From an uncultured Muribaculaceae bacterium (GTDB lineage Bacteria; Bacteroidota; Bacteroidia; Bacteroidales; Muribaculaceae): a stretch of DNA of 64,000 nucleotides. Shown one piece after another: positions 42,234-51,406 of the stretch; position 1 is the stretch's first letter; each line of letters opens with the position of its first letter. The stretch spans positions 1 through 64,000 of the forward strand of contig CAJUIT010000007.1 of NCBI GenBank assembly GCA_910586565.1, in the 5' to 3' direction. Position numbers and translations under genes: made by a program. The notes below the pieces were generated by a model, which was not told the DNA's origin, did not search any database, and saw only the letters and a program-made list of their open reading frames with translations.

Positions 42234-44636
42234 ATGAAGAAAAACGTATTTTTGCCGGCCCTTGCGCTGGCAGTGACACTCACCGGCTCGGCCGGTGTGC
42301 TCGACCTCCAGAGCCGCATGCGCCTGCATCAGCTCAAAATCGAGCAGGGCAATGCCGAGGTGTCGAAGAAAATGAGCAAAATCAGAGCCCGCGGAGCTGC
42401 TCCTGCTGTTGCTTCGGAGGGAACAACACTTGCTTTTGTGAGCCTCGCCGACGGCTTCACCACTGCCGACCTCGAGGCCGACGGCATGAAAGTGATTGCC
42501 ATGAGAGGTGGCATCGCTGTTGTGAGCCTTCCGCTTGCCGATGTTGAGCAGATGGCGGCATCGCGCGCCGTGCGCACCATGTCGCTTGAGCGCCCCGTGA
42601 AAATGCATCTCGACCTTGCCAAGAAATCAACCGGCATCGATGTGATTCACTCGGGCGGCGATAACCTTCCGCAGGCCTACACCGGCAAGGGTGTGTTTGC
42701 AGCCGTTGTCGACCAGGGCATCGACCCCCATCACATCAATTTCCTCGACGAAGATGGCAACTCGCGCGTGGAATTCATCGCCCACAGCTCGCTCAACCGT
42801 GTCGGCCAGCTCACAACAAAACTCTACGGCAATGACCTCGCCGATGGTGTGGGATCTGCTATTAGTGATTTCGATACCGATGCCACCGACCAGTATCACG
42901 GCACACACACTCTTGGCATTCTCGGTGGCGGATACACCGGTGAAATTGAGCAGTGCGAAGGTCTCAACGGCTACACTCCCATCATCAATAAAAAAGCGAA
43001 TCCCTTCACCGGTGTTGCCACAGGTGCCAATCTCGGTGTTGCCTGCGGCGAACTGACCGATGCCGGCATTGCCACCGGGCTTGCTTATCTGTTGAGCTAT
43101 TCGGTCGACTACAAGCATCAGCCCACGGTTGTGAACATGTCGCTGGGAAGCAACATCGGTCCGCACGACAAGAACTCTATGATGGCTCAGTTCCTGAGCG
43201 AGATGGGCAAGGATGCCATCATCTGCGTGTCGGCCGGTAACGAGGGTGATATGAAAATCCACACCCACAAAACGTTCACATCTGCCGACAAGACTGTAAA
43301 AACCTTCATCAAGCCTTACTATCAGGTTTATGACCCCGAAGGGGATGCCGCCGACCCCTATAACACATCTGTGCGCTACGGCCAGATTGTTTTCTACTCC
43401 AACGATGCCACCCCGTTCACACTCCAGGCTGCGCTCTACCGCAAGGAGCGCCAATACCGTGCCGCTTCCCGTTTCCCCATCAGCAGCAGCGACGGCTCGG
43501 CAATGGAGTATGCTTCATCAACCGACTACGGAGACAACGTGACAACCGATGTGAATTTCCTCAACAACTTCGAGGGATTTATAATCGGTGGCACCATGCT
43601 TGACGAGGAAACCAACCGCTACTATGGCGTGATTCAATATTATCTGGTGAATATCGGCGACGGACGCGCCGATGCCGACGGCGACGAACCTTTCCTGTGG
43701 GGCTTCGAGGTGAGCGGCACCGAGGGTCAGCGCGTCGATGTGTATTGCGACGGCACCACCACCTATCTCGACAACTACGGCGTTGCCGGTTTCGACGACG
43801 GTTCGCGCAACGGCTCAATTTCCGACCTTGCTGTCGGTGACAATATCCTCACCGTGGGTGCCTACAGCACCCGTCAGGAATGGCAGAGCCTCGACGGCAC
43901 CGTCAGCGCCTATCCCGGCGATGCGTTCAAGCCCGGCTTCATCACCGAGTTCTCATCGTTCGGAACTTTGGCCGACGGCACCAACCTGCCCCATGTGTGC
44001 GCCCCCGGTTCAACCGTGATATCGTCGGTCAGCAACCCCTATCTCGACTATGCCGTTGAGGCATTGGCCGCGCAAACGGGTGTTAAACTCACCGATGAAA
44101 TGCGCAAGGAGTATTTCAACTACATGTGTCAGGTGCGTTCCACCGTCGACGGCAAAACATATTATTGGAAACAGGAGCCGGGCACTTCGATGTCGACACC
44201 GCTGGTTGCCGGCACCATCGCCCTTTGGCTCGAAGCCGACCCCACTCTCACAATCGACGATGTGAAGGATATCGTGGCCACTACCGCCACGGTCGACGAT
44301 GCCGTTAAGGCAGGCGACCCCGTGCAGTGGGGCGCAGGTAAATTCAACGCTCTCGAGGGTTTGAAGGAGGTTATCCGCCGCTCGGCAGGAATTGAAGGTG
44401 TGGTTTCCGACAGCACCAACGACCGCCTTATCGTTACCCCCCTCGGCAGTGGCCGCTTCAACATTTTCGCAGGCGATGCCAACGGCCTCGATGTGGCACT
44501 CTATGCCATGAACGGTGCCAAAGTGATGGCAGCAACCGCCGCAGGCGATGAGATGACCCTCGACGCTTCGGGTGTAGCCTCCGGCATTTATGTGCTTCAG
44601 GTTAACGGCCACACTCAGAAACTTGTGGTTAAGTAA
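42234..44636 (+). CDS. Subtilisin-like serine peptidase (S8) with T9SS-type C-terminus
   Basis: 800 residues. Signal peptide MKKNVFLPALALAVTLTGSAG, then an I9-like prosegment region (to about residue 150). The catalytic triad is visible: Asp160 (FAAVVDQGID), His222 (YHGTHTLGIL) and Ser652 (PGTSMSTPLVAGTIALW), with oxyanion Asn in ICVSAGNEGD near 335. A ~200-residue insertion of beta type lies between His and Ser blocks (fervidolysin/Bacteroidetes S8 style). The end DVALYAMNGAKVM...GIYVLQVNGHTQKLVVK is a T9SS sorting domain. Likely a surface or secreted protease. The next gene starts 32 bp downstream and may share its transcript. Confidence 0.9.
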   Translation: MKKNVFLPALALAVTLTGSAGVLDLQSRMRLHQLKIEQGNAEVSKKMSKIRARGAAPAVASEGTTLAFVSLADGFTTADLEADGMKVIAMRGGIAVVSLPLADVEQMAASRAVRTMSLERPVKMHLDLAKKSTGIDVIHSGGDNLPQAYTGKGVFAAVVDQGIDPHHINFLDEDGNSRVEFIAHSSLNRVGQLTTKLYGNDLADGVGSAISDFDTDATDQYHGTHTLGILGGGYTGEIEQCEGLNGYTPIINKKANPFTGVATGANLGVACGELTDAGIATGLAYLLSYSVDYKHQPTVVNMSLGSNIGPHDKNSMMAQFLSEMGKDAIICVSAGNEGDMKIHTHKTFTSADKTVKTFIKPYYQVYDPEGDAADPYNTSVRYGQIVFYSNDATPFTLQAALYRKERQYRAASRFPISSSDGSAMEYASSTDYGDNVTTDVNFLNNFEGFIIGGTMLDEETNRYYGVIQYYLVNIGDGRADADGDEPFLWGFEVSGTEGQRVDVYCDGTTTYLDNYGVAGFDDGSRNGSISDLAVGDNILTVGAYSTRQEWQSLDGTVSAYPGDAFKPGFITEFSSFGTLADGTNLPHVCAPGSTVISSVSNPYLDYAVEALAAQTGVKLTDEMRKEYFNYMCQVRSTVDGKTYYWKQEPGTSMSTPLVAGTIALWLEADPTLTIDDVKDIVATTATVDDAVKAGDPVQWGAGKFNALEGLKEVIRRSAGIEGVVSDSTNDRLIVTPLGSGRFNIFAGDANGLDVALYAMNGAKVMAATAAGDEMTLDASGVASGIYVLQVNGHTQKLVVK

Positions 44637-44668
44637 TAAGCAGCAAATCAATCATCAAATCAAACAAT

Positions 44669-47600
44669 ATGGAAAAAGTAAGAAAAAGCGTGATTACAGC
44701 CGCGGCGTTTGCCGCAGGGTTGCTGTGGAGCGTCCAACCGGCAGCGGCACAGACTGCCGAGGAGCCGATAATCACATTCCGCACCAACATATACGACACC
44801 TACGGGGCTGCCAACTCGTTCCACATCGTTCTCGGTGCAACCGAAAAGGATTATTTCGACGTTGACTGTGGCTTCGGCACAGTTGAGGTTGAGGTGGATG
44901 TGGCGAAGTTCGACACAAGCACTTCGGCCATCACCGCCACTTCGGTGCCCCTTGTGGTGAGCGAGGAGGGCATCGTGAAAATCTACGGCGATGCAAGCAA
45001 AATTGATTATCTCGATTGCGAAGGGTGCTACATCGACTGGATCGACATGGATAAGTGCACCAATCTCGAAATCCTCGACATGTCGCACAATGAGCTCAAG
45101 CGACTCGACCTCACCCCGTTCTCGAAATTGCAGGCGATTTATCTTTCCGACAACCCCTTCACCGCTGAAACCCCGGTGGTTGTCGGCCCCAACAAGCCCA
45201 ACCTGTCGATTCTCGAACTCGACATGCTCGGCTACATCGACGAATCGTTCAACTTGAGCGACTACCCCGCAATGGTAGCTTTCGACGGCTACTACAGCAA
45301 ATGTCTCACCAAGATTGACCCCACAGGTTGCCCCGATCTGCAGGTTCTGTCGCTTGAAATGACCTCGGTTGAGAGCCTCGACATCAGCAACAATCCCAAA
45401 CTGATGCGTCTCAACATCTCCGAGACACGAATCAAGGATATCGACATCAGCAAGGCTCCGTTGCTTCAGAATTTACTTGCGGAGCATGTGTCGGGCTGGG
45501 TTAACACCGATGTGAAACTCACTTCAATCGACCTCACTCAGAATCCCAACCTTGTGATTGTGCAGCTTGGTGGTAACCGCCTTGAGTCGATTGACCTCAC
45601 CGCCAACAAATATGTGCAGACACTCGGACTTTCCAACAACCTGCTCAAAACACTCGACCTCTCGGGCAATCCCAACCTTTACTCGGTGAACTTGGCCAAC
45701 AACCTCTTCACTTTCGCCACTCTCCCTCTGCCTGAGGATTCGTGGGGTGAGTATTACTACTACCGCACACCGCTGGCATGTGCCAAATCCTACGAAGTGG
45801 GCAAGGAGATTGATTTCGCTGCCGACGTGTTGCGTGCCGGCACCGAAACTTCGGCCCGCGTGTGGAAGAAGTCGCTGAAAGATGGCGCTTCGCTCATTGA
45901 TGAAGCCGACTACACCTATGCCGACGGTAAGGTGACAATCAACAGCGTGTTCACCGACTCGCTCTATGTGGAGTTCGGCAACACGGCTTTCCCCGAATAC
46001 ACCCTCTCCACGGCTCCCTTTATGGTTAAGTCGGCCGAGGATTTCGGCAAACCGTCCAACATCATCAGCATCACTGCCAACACCGCTATGGCAGGGAAGG
46101 AAATCAGTTTCAGTGTGGGCATGGATAATGCCTCGGCCGATGAACCCAAAGTTTTCTTTGTCGACCTCGGCGACGGTGAGCTGAAAGAATACACCGCTAC
46201 CTCAATCGAACTTCCCGCCGAAGCCAACTTCACCGCCACTCTCCCCTCGCCGCTTGCAGGCACAATCAATGTGTATGTTCCCGAAAACGATGTTATCACC
46301 GCATTCGGCATCTCCGATGTCAACAGCCGCTCTATCAGCCTGACCGCTGCCACCGAGCTGCGTTGGCTCAAAATCAACAACTGTAACATCACCACCATCG
46401 ACCTCGCCAACAACCGCTGCCTCCAGACGCTCGACCTGTCGGGCAACCGCCTGAGCAACGTTACTCTGGCCGGTGTGAAGGGTGACTATGAGAAATATGC
46501 GTTGCGCGAAATTAACGCTTCCAACAACTACCTCTCCAACTTCACTATCGTAGCCACCCAGCAGCTCGAAAAACTTAACTTGAGCAATAACCGTTTCACA
46601 ACCTATGATTTCAAGAACTTCGACGGCCTTAAGTCGCTCGACATGTCGAACAACCGCCTGACAGAGGTTGAAAACGTGCCCTATCTCGCAGCTGCCGAGG
46701 AGGTGGATTTCAGCAACAATCAGCTTGTGTCGTTAACCGTTGACGCGATGCCCGAACTGCGCAAGTTCGATGTGTCGAACAATGCCCTCACTTTGGCAAC
46801 TCTGCCCGACCCGGCAACCCTTCCCGCAGGAGCGCTCATCTATGCTCCTCAGCAGGTGCTGCAGATTTCGGAATTCGCTCCCGGTGTTAACCTCACCGCC
46901 CAGAACCGCGTGATTAACGGCGTGGGAACAACTTTCATCTGGAAAAAGGCCGACGGCACTCTGCTGCAGGAGGGCGTTGACTACACATGCGACGGCGGTG
47001 CCACCCGCTTCAAGAACATTGAGGTTGGCAAGGTGTTCTGCGAGATGACCAACCCCGCTTTCCCCGAACTTTCGGGCGCAAATGTGTTCAAAACATCGGA
47101 GGTTACACCCACCGATGCTCCCACAACCGTTATCGCTTCGTTCACCACAACCGAGGACAGCAATTCGGGTGAGGTTATTTTCACCGGCACAAAAACCTCC
47201 GATGTCTACATCGACTGGCGCGGTGACGGCACCGAATATATCCAGTATCCCATCAACGGCAGCTCCTACACAGCCTATCCCGAGCAGACAACCTATGCCG
47301 GTGCGGATGTGAAAGTCTACACCTACGAGTCGGCTTCGGATATCCGCATGTTCTCTATCTACAACGTTGCAATGAGCCGCATGGATGCTTCACCCCTCAC
47401 CAATGTGATGGCATTCTCGGTTGGCGGTGCCGGTCTCGACGAAAACTCGCTCGTGTTCCCCGCCACCGATGGCCTTGAGGAGATTACCCTTAACGACAAC
47501 AACTTCTCAACCAAGGACTTCAAGGAATATCCCAAGCTCCGCAACCTCACTTTGTCGGGCAACAAATATGAATCGTTCGATGCTTCGGGTCTCAGCTCTG

Positions 47601-48346
47601 TTGAAACTCTGGTGATGAGCCGCAACGGATTGAAAGAATTCAAATTTGGCGGTAACGCCAACCTGTGGGGTCTCGACCTCGGTGAGAATAACCTCAGCGA
47701 TATTTCATTTGAAGGCGCTCCTGTTCTAAGCCAGATTGTGCTGCATCACAACAATTTCTCAACAATCGACCTTTCGCCTATAAAGGATGTGCTGATTGCT
47801 CTTGATGTGCAGTGCAACAACTTTGATTTCGCCACTCTTCCGCTGCGTTCGCAGTTCCCCCACATGGGTGTTTATCTGTTCGTTGGTCAGTCAAACCTCG
47901 ATGTGGCTTGCGTTGACGGCAAGGTTGATCTCTCGTCGCAGGCATCGGTTGATGGCGTTGAAACCACTTTCCGTTGGTTCTTCGGTGATGTGACAATCGA
48001 TGAGGAGACTGGCGAACTCGTCGGTGAGGAACTCGAAACCGGCGGCGACGACCCCGAATACACCGTTGAGAACGGCGTGACCACATTCCACTATGATTTC
48101 GACAAGGTGACCGGCGTGCTCACCAACGACGCATACTCGGGCTTGATTCTCTACACCAATCCCATTGCCATTGAGATTGCCGGTGTTGAAAACGTTGTAG
48201 CCGACGGCGTCGATGCAAATGCCCCTGTTGACGTGTTCACAGTGAGCGGCATCAAAGTTCGCTCGCAGGTTGCCCGCTCCGAAGCCGTGAAGGGTCTTAC
48301 CCCCGGTTTCTACATCGTGGGCCGTGAAAAGGTGCTTGTGAAATAA
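44669..48346 (+). CDS. Leucine-rich-repeat surface protein with T9SS-type C-terminus
   Basis: 1225 residues, signal peptide ending at AAAQTAEE. Three consecutive modules each carry irregular LRRs (e.g. LEILDMSHNELKRLDLTPFSKLQAIYLSDNPF; LRWLKINNCNITTIDLANNRCLQTLDLSGNRLSNVTL; LEEITLNDNNFSTKDFKEYPKLRNLTLSGNKYESFD). Modules one and two finish with a spacer (ATLPLP / ATLPDP) and an Ig-like unit of the pattern ETxxxWKK-DG-LxEExDYTxxxG...NPAFPEL; module three has a shortened version (ETTFRWFFGD). The end DVFTVSGIKVRS...GFYIVGREKVLVK is a T9SS sorting domain. LRR surface proteins of Bacteroidales bind host or bacterial ligands; the ligand here is unknown. Terminator hairpin at 48366. Confidence 0.87.
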   Translation: MEKVRKSVITAAAFAAGLLWSVQPAAAQTAEEPIITFRTNIYDTYGAANSFHIVLGATEKDYFDVDCGFGTVEVEVDVAKFDTSTSAITATSVPLVVSEEGIVKIYGDASKIDYLDCEGCYIDWIDMDKCTNLEILDMSHNELKRLDLTPFSKLQAIYLSDNPFTAETPVVVGPNKPNLSILELDMLGYIDESFNLSDYPAMVAFDGYYSKCLTKIDPTGCPDLQVLSLEMTSVESLDISNNPKLMRLNISETRIKDIDISKAPLLQNLLAEHVSGWVNTDVKLTSIDLTQNPNLVIVQLGGNRLESIDLTANKYVQTLGLSNNLLKTLDLSGNPNLYSVNLANNLFTFATLPLPEDSWGEYYYYRTPLACAKSYEVGKEIDFAADVLRAGTETSARVWKKSLKDGASLIDEADYTYADGKVTINSVFTDSLYVEFGNTAFPEYTLSTAPFMVKSAEDFGKPSNIISITANTAMAGKEISFSVGMDNASADEPKVFFVDLGDGELKEYTATSIELPAEANFTATLPSPLAGTINVYVPENDVITAFGISDVNSRSISLTAATELRWLKINNCNITTIDLANNRCLQTLDLSGNRLSNVTLAGVKGDYEKYALREINASNNYLSNFTIVATQQLEKLNLSNNRFTTYDFKNFDGLKSLDMSNNRLTEVENVPYLAAAEEVDFSNNQLVSLTVDAMPELRKFDVSNNALTLATLPDPATLPAGALIYAPQQVLQISEFAPGVNLTAQNRVINGVGTTFIWKKADGTLLQEGVDYTCDGGATRFKNIEVGKVFCEMTNPAFPELSGANVFKTSEVTPTDAPTTVIASFTTTEDSNSGEVIFTGTKTSDVYIDWRGDGTEYIQYPINGSSYTAYPEQTTYAGADVKVYTYESASDIRMFSIYNVAMSRMDASPLTNVMAFSVGGAGLDENSLVFPATDGLEEITLNDNNFSTKDFKEYPKLRNLTLSGNKYESFDASGLSSVETLVMSRNGLKEFKFGGNANLWGLDLGENNLSDISFEGAPVLSQIVLHHNNFSTIDLSPIKDVLIALDVQCNNFDFATLPLRSQFPHMGVYLFVGQSNLDVACVDGKVDLSSQASVDGVETTFRWFFGDVTIDEETGELVGEELETGGDDPEYTVENGVTTFHYDFDKVTGVLTNDAYSGLILYTNPIAIEIAGVENVVADGVDANAPVDVFTVSGIKVRSQVARSEAVKGLTPGFYIVGREKVLVK

Positions 48347-48365
48347 CAGCCTCCAACCTTTGACC

Positions 48366-48406
48366 TAAAAAGGCGGTGTGTCATGAATTTTGACACACCG
48401 CCTTTT
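48366..48406 (+). terminator. GTGTCA-stem terminator hairpin (copy E)
   Basis: AAAAGGCGGTGTGTCATGAATTTTGACACACCGCCTTTT, identical in its core to copies A and D, but here directly behind a gene without the 125-bp element. Confidence 0.85.
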
Positions 48407-48475
48407 CATTAATCCTGGACCTCTTCAAACCGCACACAGCGACGAGTGCCCATTTGTAGCATTCGGCGTAGCCGC

Positions 48476-48504
48476 GCGTAGAGCCGCCATACATGGCGGC
48501 TCGC
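48476..48504 (+). repeat. REP-like palindrome P11
   Basis: GTAGAGCCGCCATACATGGC..., preceded by ATTCGGCGTAGCCGCGC. Confidence 0.8.
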
Positions 48505-48543
48505 ACATAGTTGCACGTGTGTGGACTATCCACCAACCACAAT

Positions 48544-48586
48544 AAAGCAAGCGGCTGTGTCGAACTCGACATAGCCGCTTGCTTTA
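48544..48586. terminator. Terminator of parAB
   Basis: AAAGCAAGCGGCTGTGTCG / CGACATAGCCGCTTGCTTT stem, 20 bp past the parB stop; works on both strands. Confidence 0.8.
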
Positions 48587-48605
48587 TAATTAGTTTATGT
48601 AGGGG

Positions 48606-49487
48606 TTACAGCCCGCGGTCGAACATGGAAATGAGGCGAGTGAGCTCCTCCTCACTGGCAAATGAGAAGGTTATCTGCCCCTTGCCCGAACGGTCGCATG
48701 AGAATTTAACCGGCGTCTGGAAGGCTGCCGACAGATGTTTTTTGAGCAGGTCGAAGTCGTGGTTGCCAAGTCGGGAGGCGGGCTGCTGCTGCGCAGCTTC
48801 TTTAACGTTTTTCCCCTCTTGATAGGCTTTCGCAAGTTCCTCGACTTTGCGCACGGAAAGCCCCTGTTTCAGAATCTCTTTATAGATTTTCAACTGCACC
48901 GAGGGGTTGTCGACCGACAGCAATGCGCGTGCGTGCCCCATATCCACACGTTTGTCGCGCAGCCCGAGCTGCACTTCGGCGGGCAGTTTGAGTAGGCGCA
49001 GGAAGTTGGCTATTGTGGCACGTTTCTTACCAATCCGTTCCGAAAGGCGCTCTTGTGTGAGCTCGTAACGGTCGATAAGTTTTTTAAATGTGAGAGCTAT
49101 TTCAATGGCGTTCAAATCCTCTCGCTGAATGTTCTCAATAAGAGCCATTTCAGTGAGTTCGGCTTCATTTGCCGTGCGGATATAGGCGGGAACCGATTTG
49201 AGGCCGGCTTTTTGAGCGGCGCGGTAACGGCGTTCACCGGCTATAATCTGGTAGCTGTCGGGGCCGGTTTTTCGTAGCGAAAGCGGCTGGATAATTCCAA
49301 GCTCGCGAATTGAAGATGCCAATTCGTCGAGAGCCGTTTCGTCGAACGATGTGCGCGGTTGGTCGGGATTCGGCGAGATGTGAGCCAAATCAATTTCGTT
49401 AATTGCCGATGTGTCGCGTGCAGGTGCATCGTCCATCGAAATCAGCGAGCCAAGCCCGCGTCCGAGTGCATTCCTGTGTTGGACCAT
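48606..49487 (-). CDS. parB: Chromosome partitioning protein ParB
   Basis: 293 residues. The N-terminal nuclease-like/CTP-binding segment holds IDLAHISPNPDQPRTSFDETALDELASSIRELGIIQPLSLRK and YQIIAGERRYRAAQKAG (the GERR motif of ParB CTPases). A helix-turn-helix region (LTQERLSERIGKKRATIANFLRLLKLP) follows, then the C-terminal dimerisation domain. It loads at parS and, with ParA, segregates the origin region. 50 bp downstream of parA; that gap contains GTTTTTAG simple repeats. Confidence 0.95.
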   Translation of the reverse strand: MVQHRNALGRGLGSLISMDDAPARDTSAINEIDLAHISPNPDQPRTSFDETALDELASSIRELGIIQPLSLRKTGPDSYQIIAGERRYRAAQKAGLKSVPAYIRTANEAELTEMALIENIQREDLNAIEIALTFKKLIDRYELTQERLSERIGKKRATIANFLRLLKLPAEVQLGLRDKRVDMGHARALLSVDNPSVQLKIYKEILKQGLSVRKVEELAKAYQEGKNVKEAAQQQPASRLGNHDFDLLKKHLSAAFQTPVKFSCDRSGKGQITFSFASEEELTRLISMFDRGL

Positions 49488-49491
49488 ATAG

Positions 49492-49535
49492 TTTTCAGTC
49501 TTAAGTTTTTAGTTTTTAGAACCAAATAAAACTAA
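49492..49535. repeat. GTTTTTAG simple repeats between parA and parB
   Basis: AGTCTTAAGTTTTTAGTTTTTAG: the same units as in other gaps of the window. Confidence 0.5.
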
Positions 49536-49537
49536 AC

Positions 49538-50299
49538 TCAGTTTTTTGAGATTAGTTCTTTGGCGAGCATGAGGTGGGAAGTGGCGCCGCGGCTTTCGGG
49601 GTCGTAGAGGATGGCGGGGAGGCCGTGGGAGGGGGCTTCGCTCAGGCGGATATTGCGGGGAATCACGGTGTTGAAAACCATGTCGCCGAAGTGGCTTTTT
49701 AACTCCTCATATATTTGGTTGGCAAGACGCAGACGTGCATCATACATGGTGAGCAGGAAGCCCTCAATCTCGAGGTCGGGATTGAGTTTCGACTTTATGA
49801 TTCGGATTGTGTTGAGCAATTTGCTGATACCTTCGAGCGCGAAATACTCGGCCTGCACGGGGATAATAACCGAGTCGGCGGCGGTGAGAGCATTAACGGT
49901 GATTAAGCCCAGCGAGGGTGAACAGTCGATGAGAATGTAGTCATACTTGTCGGCAACACCTGCAAGCAACCTGCCGAGCACCTTTTCGCGGTCGGGCTTG
50001 TTGATAAGTTCAAGTTCGGCACCTGCGAGGTCGATGCGCGACCCCACGAGGTCGAGCCCCTCAACACAGGTTGCCACCTGCGAACCGTCGATGGGGTAAT
50101 CATCAACGAGACATTCGTAGATTGACGACTGCATCTGTCGCGGGTCGATGCCATAGCCTGAAGTGGCGTTGGCCTGCGGGTCGGCGTCGATTATCAGCAC
50201 CCGCTTGCCACGCATGGCAAGCGATGCCGCCAGGTTGATGGTGGTTGTGGTTTTTCCCACTCCACCTTTCTGATTTGCTATAGCAATGATTTTGCCCAT
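49538..50299 (-). CDS. parA: Chromosome partitioning ATPase ParA (Soj)
   Basis: 253 residues, single-domain chromosomal type without the N-terminal DNA-binding domain of plasmid ParA. Deviant Walker A KGGVGKTTT at residues 10-18, DADPQANATSGYG (Walker A') near 40, DYILIDCSPSLGLITVNAL (Walker B) near 120. It forms an ATP-dependent gradient on the nucleoid that moves ParB-parS. Two CGTGGAACA motifs lie upstream (50428, 50449). Confidence 0.95.
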   Translation of the reverse strand: MGKIIAIANQKGGVGKTTTTINLAASLAMRGKRVLIIDADPQANATSGYGIDPRQMQSSIYECLVDDYPIDGSQVATCVEGLDLVGSRIDLAGAELELINKPDREKVLGRLLAGVADKYDYILIDCSPSLGLITVNALTAADSVIIPVQAEYFALEGISKLLNTIRIIKSKLNPDLEIEGFLLTMYDARLRLANQIYEELKSHFGDMVFNTVIPRNIRLSEAPSHGLPAILYDPESRGATSHLMLAKELISKN

Positions 50300-50338
50300 T
50301 AGGAGATAAGTTAGTCAGATGAAATGATTTGGACGCAA

Positions 50339-50346
50339 CAAAGTAA
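50339..50346 (-). promoter_or_regulatory. Possible promoter -7 box (TTACTTTG) of parAB
   Basis: One mismatch to TAnnTTTG, 40 bp upstream of parA on the minus strand. Confidence 0.35.
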
Positions 50347-50427
50347 CGGATTTTCAATCACTCGCGAAAGCGTGTTTAATTCATTTTAAGTTATTTGTTG
50401 ATAACTGCCCCCCATTGTTAATAACTT

Positions 50428-50457
50428 CGTGGAACATTTAACAATCGCCGTGGAACA
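50428..50457. promoter_or_regulatory. Two direct CGTGGAACA motifs (parS half-site-like)
   Basis: CGTGGAACA at 50428-50436 and 50449-50457, 21 bp apart (two helical turns). CGTGGAACA equals the right half of the known parS palindrome TGTTCCACGTGGAACA with the left half missing. Located between parA and surE. Confidence 0.35.
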
Positions 50458-50515
50458 CACGCAATTTTCACTCTTCCACTATGAGCGTTGCTCAATGTAT
50501 GTTGCGAAAAATCAC

Positions 50516-50523
50516 TATCTTTG
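50516..50523 (+). promoter_or_regulatory. Promoter -7 box (TATCTTTG) of surE
   Basis: Perfect box 22 bp before ATG 50546. Confidence 0.55.
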
Positions 50524-50545
50524 CATTATAAAACAGAATAACCCC

Positions 50546-51307
50546 ATGCGTCCACTCATACTCATCACCAACGACGACAGCATCGAGGCAAAAGGGCTGC
50601 GTCATCTTGTCGACTGTGTAAGCGACATGGCCGACATCTATGTGGTAGCTCCCCACCATCCTCAGTCGGGGCAATCGTCGGCATTTACTGTCAACGCACC
50701 ACTCCACATCATCGAGCATCCCGACTATAACGGTGCCGTGATGCGGTCGGTAACCGGTACGCCTGTCGACTGTGTGAAACTGTCGATGCACCACATTCTC
50801 CCGCGCCGTCCCGACCTCCTGCTCTCAGGCATCAATCACGGCTCAAATGCCGGTAACTCTATCATCTATTCCGGAACGATGGGTGCGGCATTTGAAGGGT
50901 GCATGCAGGGAATCCCCTCGGTGGGCTATTCACTGCTCCATCATTCACTAAAAGCCGATTTCACCGAGTGCACACCCCATATTATCGACATAACGCGCCG
51001 CGTTCTCCAAAAAGGGTTGCCGCAGGGTGTATGCCTTAATGTGAATTTTCCTGCTAAAGTGAAAATCGAAGGAGTGAAAGTGGTGCGTGCCGCCCGCAGC
51101 TACTGGACCGAGGAATATCAGGAATATCTCGATCCACACGGCAAACCGTTTTTCTGGCTCACCGGACGCATTATAAATGAGGAACCCGATAATCCCGACA
51201 CCGACCTCTATTGGCTTGGCCGCAATTATGCCACCGTTGTTCCTGCACGTGCCGACCAAAATGCAGTGGAGGCAATTCCCGAAGTGAGCTCACTTCTCAC
51301 GTTGTAA
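50546..51307 (+). CDS. surE: 5'-nucleotidase SurE
   Basis: 253 residues from ATG 50546, fixed by the promoter box at 50516-50523 (the open frame extends to 50429). It dephosphorylates nucleoside monophosphates and short polyphosphates. The metal-binding N-terminus PLILITNDDSIEAKGLRHLV carries the DD pair; VVAPHHPQSGQSSAFTV and LLSGINHGSNAGNSIIYSGTMGAAFEG contain the remaining conserved Ser, Asn and Gly residues. Divergent from parA. Confidence 0.95.
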   Translation: MRPLILITNDDSIEAKGLRHLVDCVSDMADIYVVAPHHPQSGQSSAFTVNAPLHIIEHPDYNGAVMRSVTGTPVDCVKLSMHHILPRRPDLLLSGINHGSNAGNSIIYSGTMGAAFEGCMQGIPSVGYSLLHHSLKADFTECTPHIIDITRRVLQKGLPQGVCLNVNFPAKVKIEGVKVVRAARSYWTEEYQEYLDPHGKPFFWLTGRIINEEPDNPDTDLYWLGRNYATVVPARADQNAVEAIPEVSSLLTL

Positions 51308-51332
51308 AATTTTTAGTTTTTTCATAATAAGC

Positions 51333-51374
51333 AAGCGATGTGTCAAAATGCTCGGTTCATTCTGGCACATCGCT
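51333..51374. terminator. Bidirectional terminator between surE and the EFR1 gene
   Basis: AAGCGATGTGTC / GGCACATCGCTT stem with T run; the loop contains a second short inverted pair (AAAATG...CATTCT). Convergent genes. Confidence 0.75.
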
Positions 51375-51406
51375 TTTTTTATGTCTTGTGGATGGAGAGT
51401 GGGAAA

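Noticed and set aside
39224..48346. Polysaccharide utilisation locus
   Set aside because: No SusC/SusD pair, glycoside hydrolase or hybrid two-component regulator is present; the genes are T9SS-type surface proteins.
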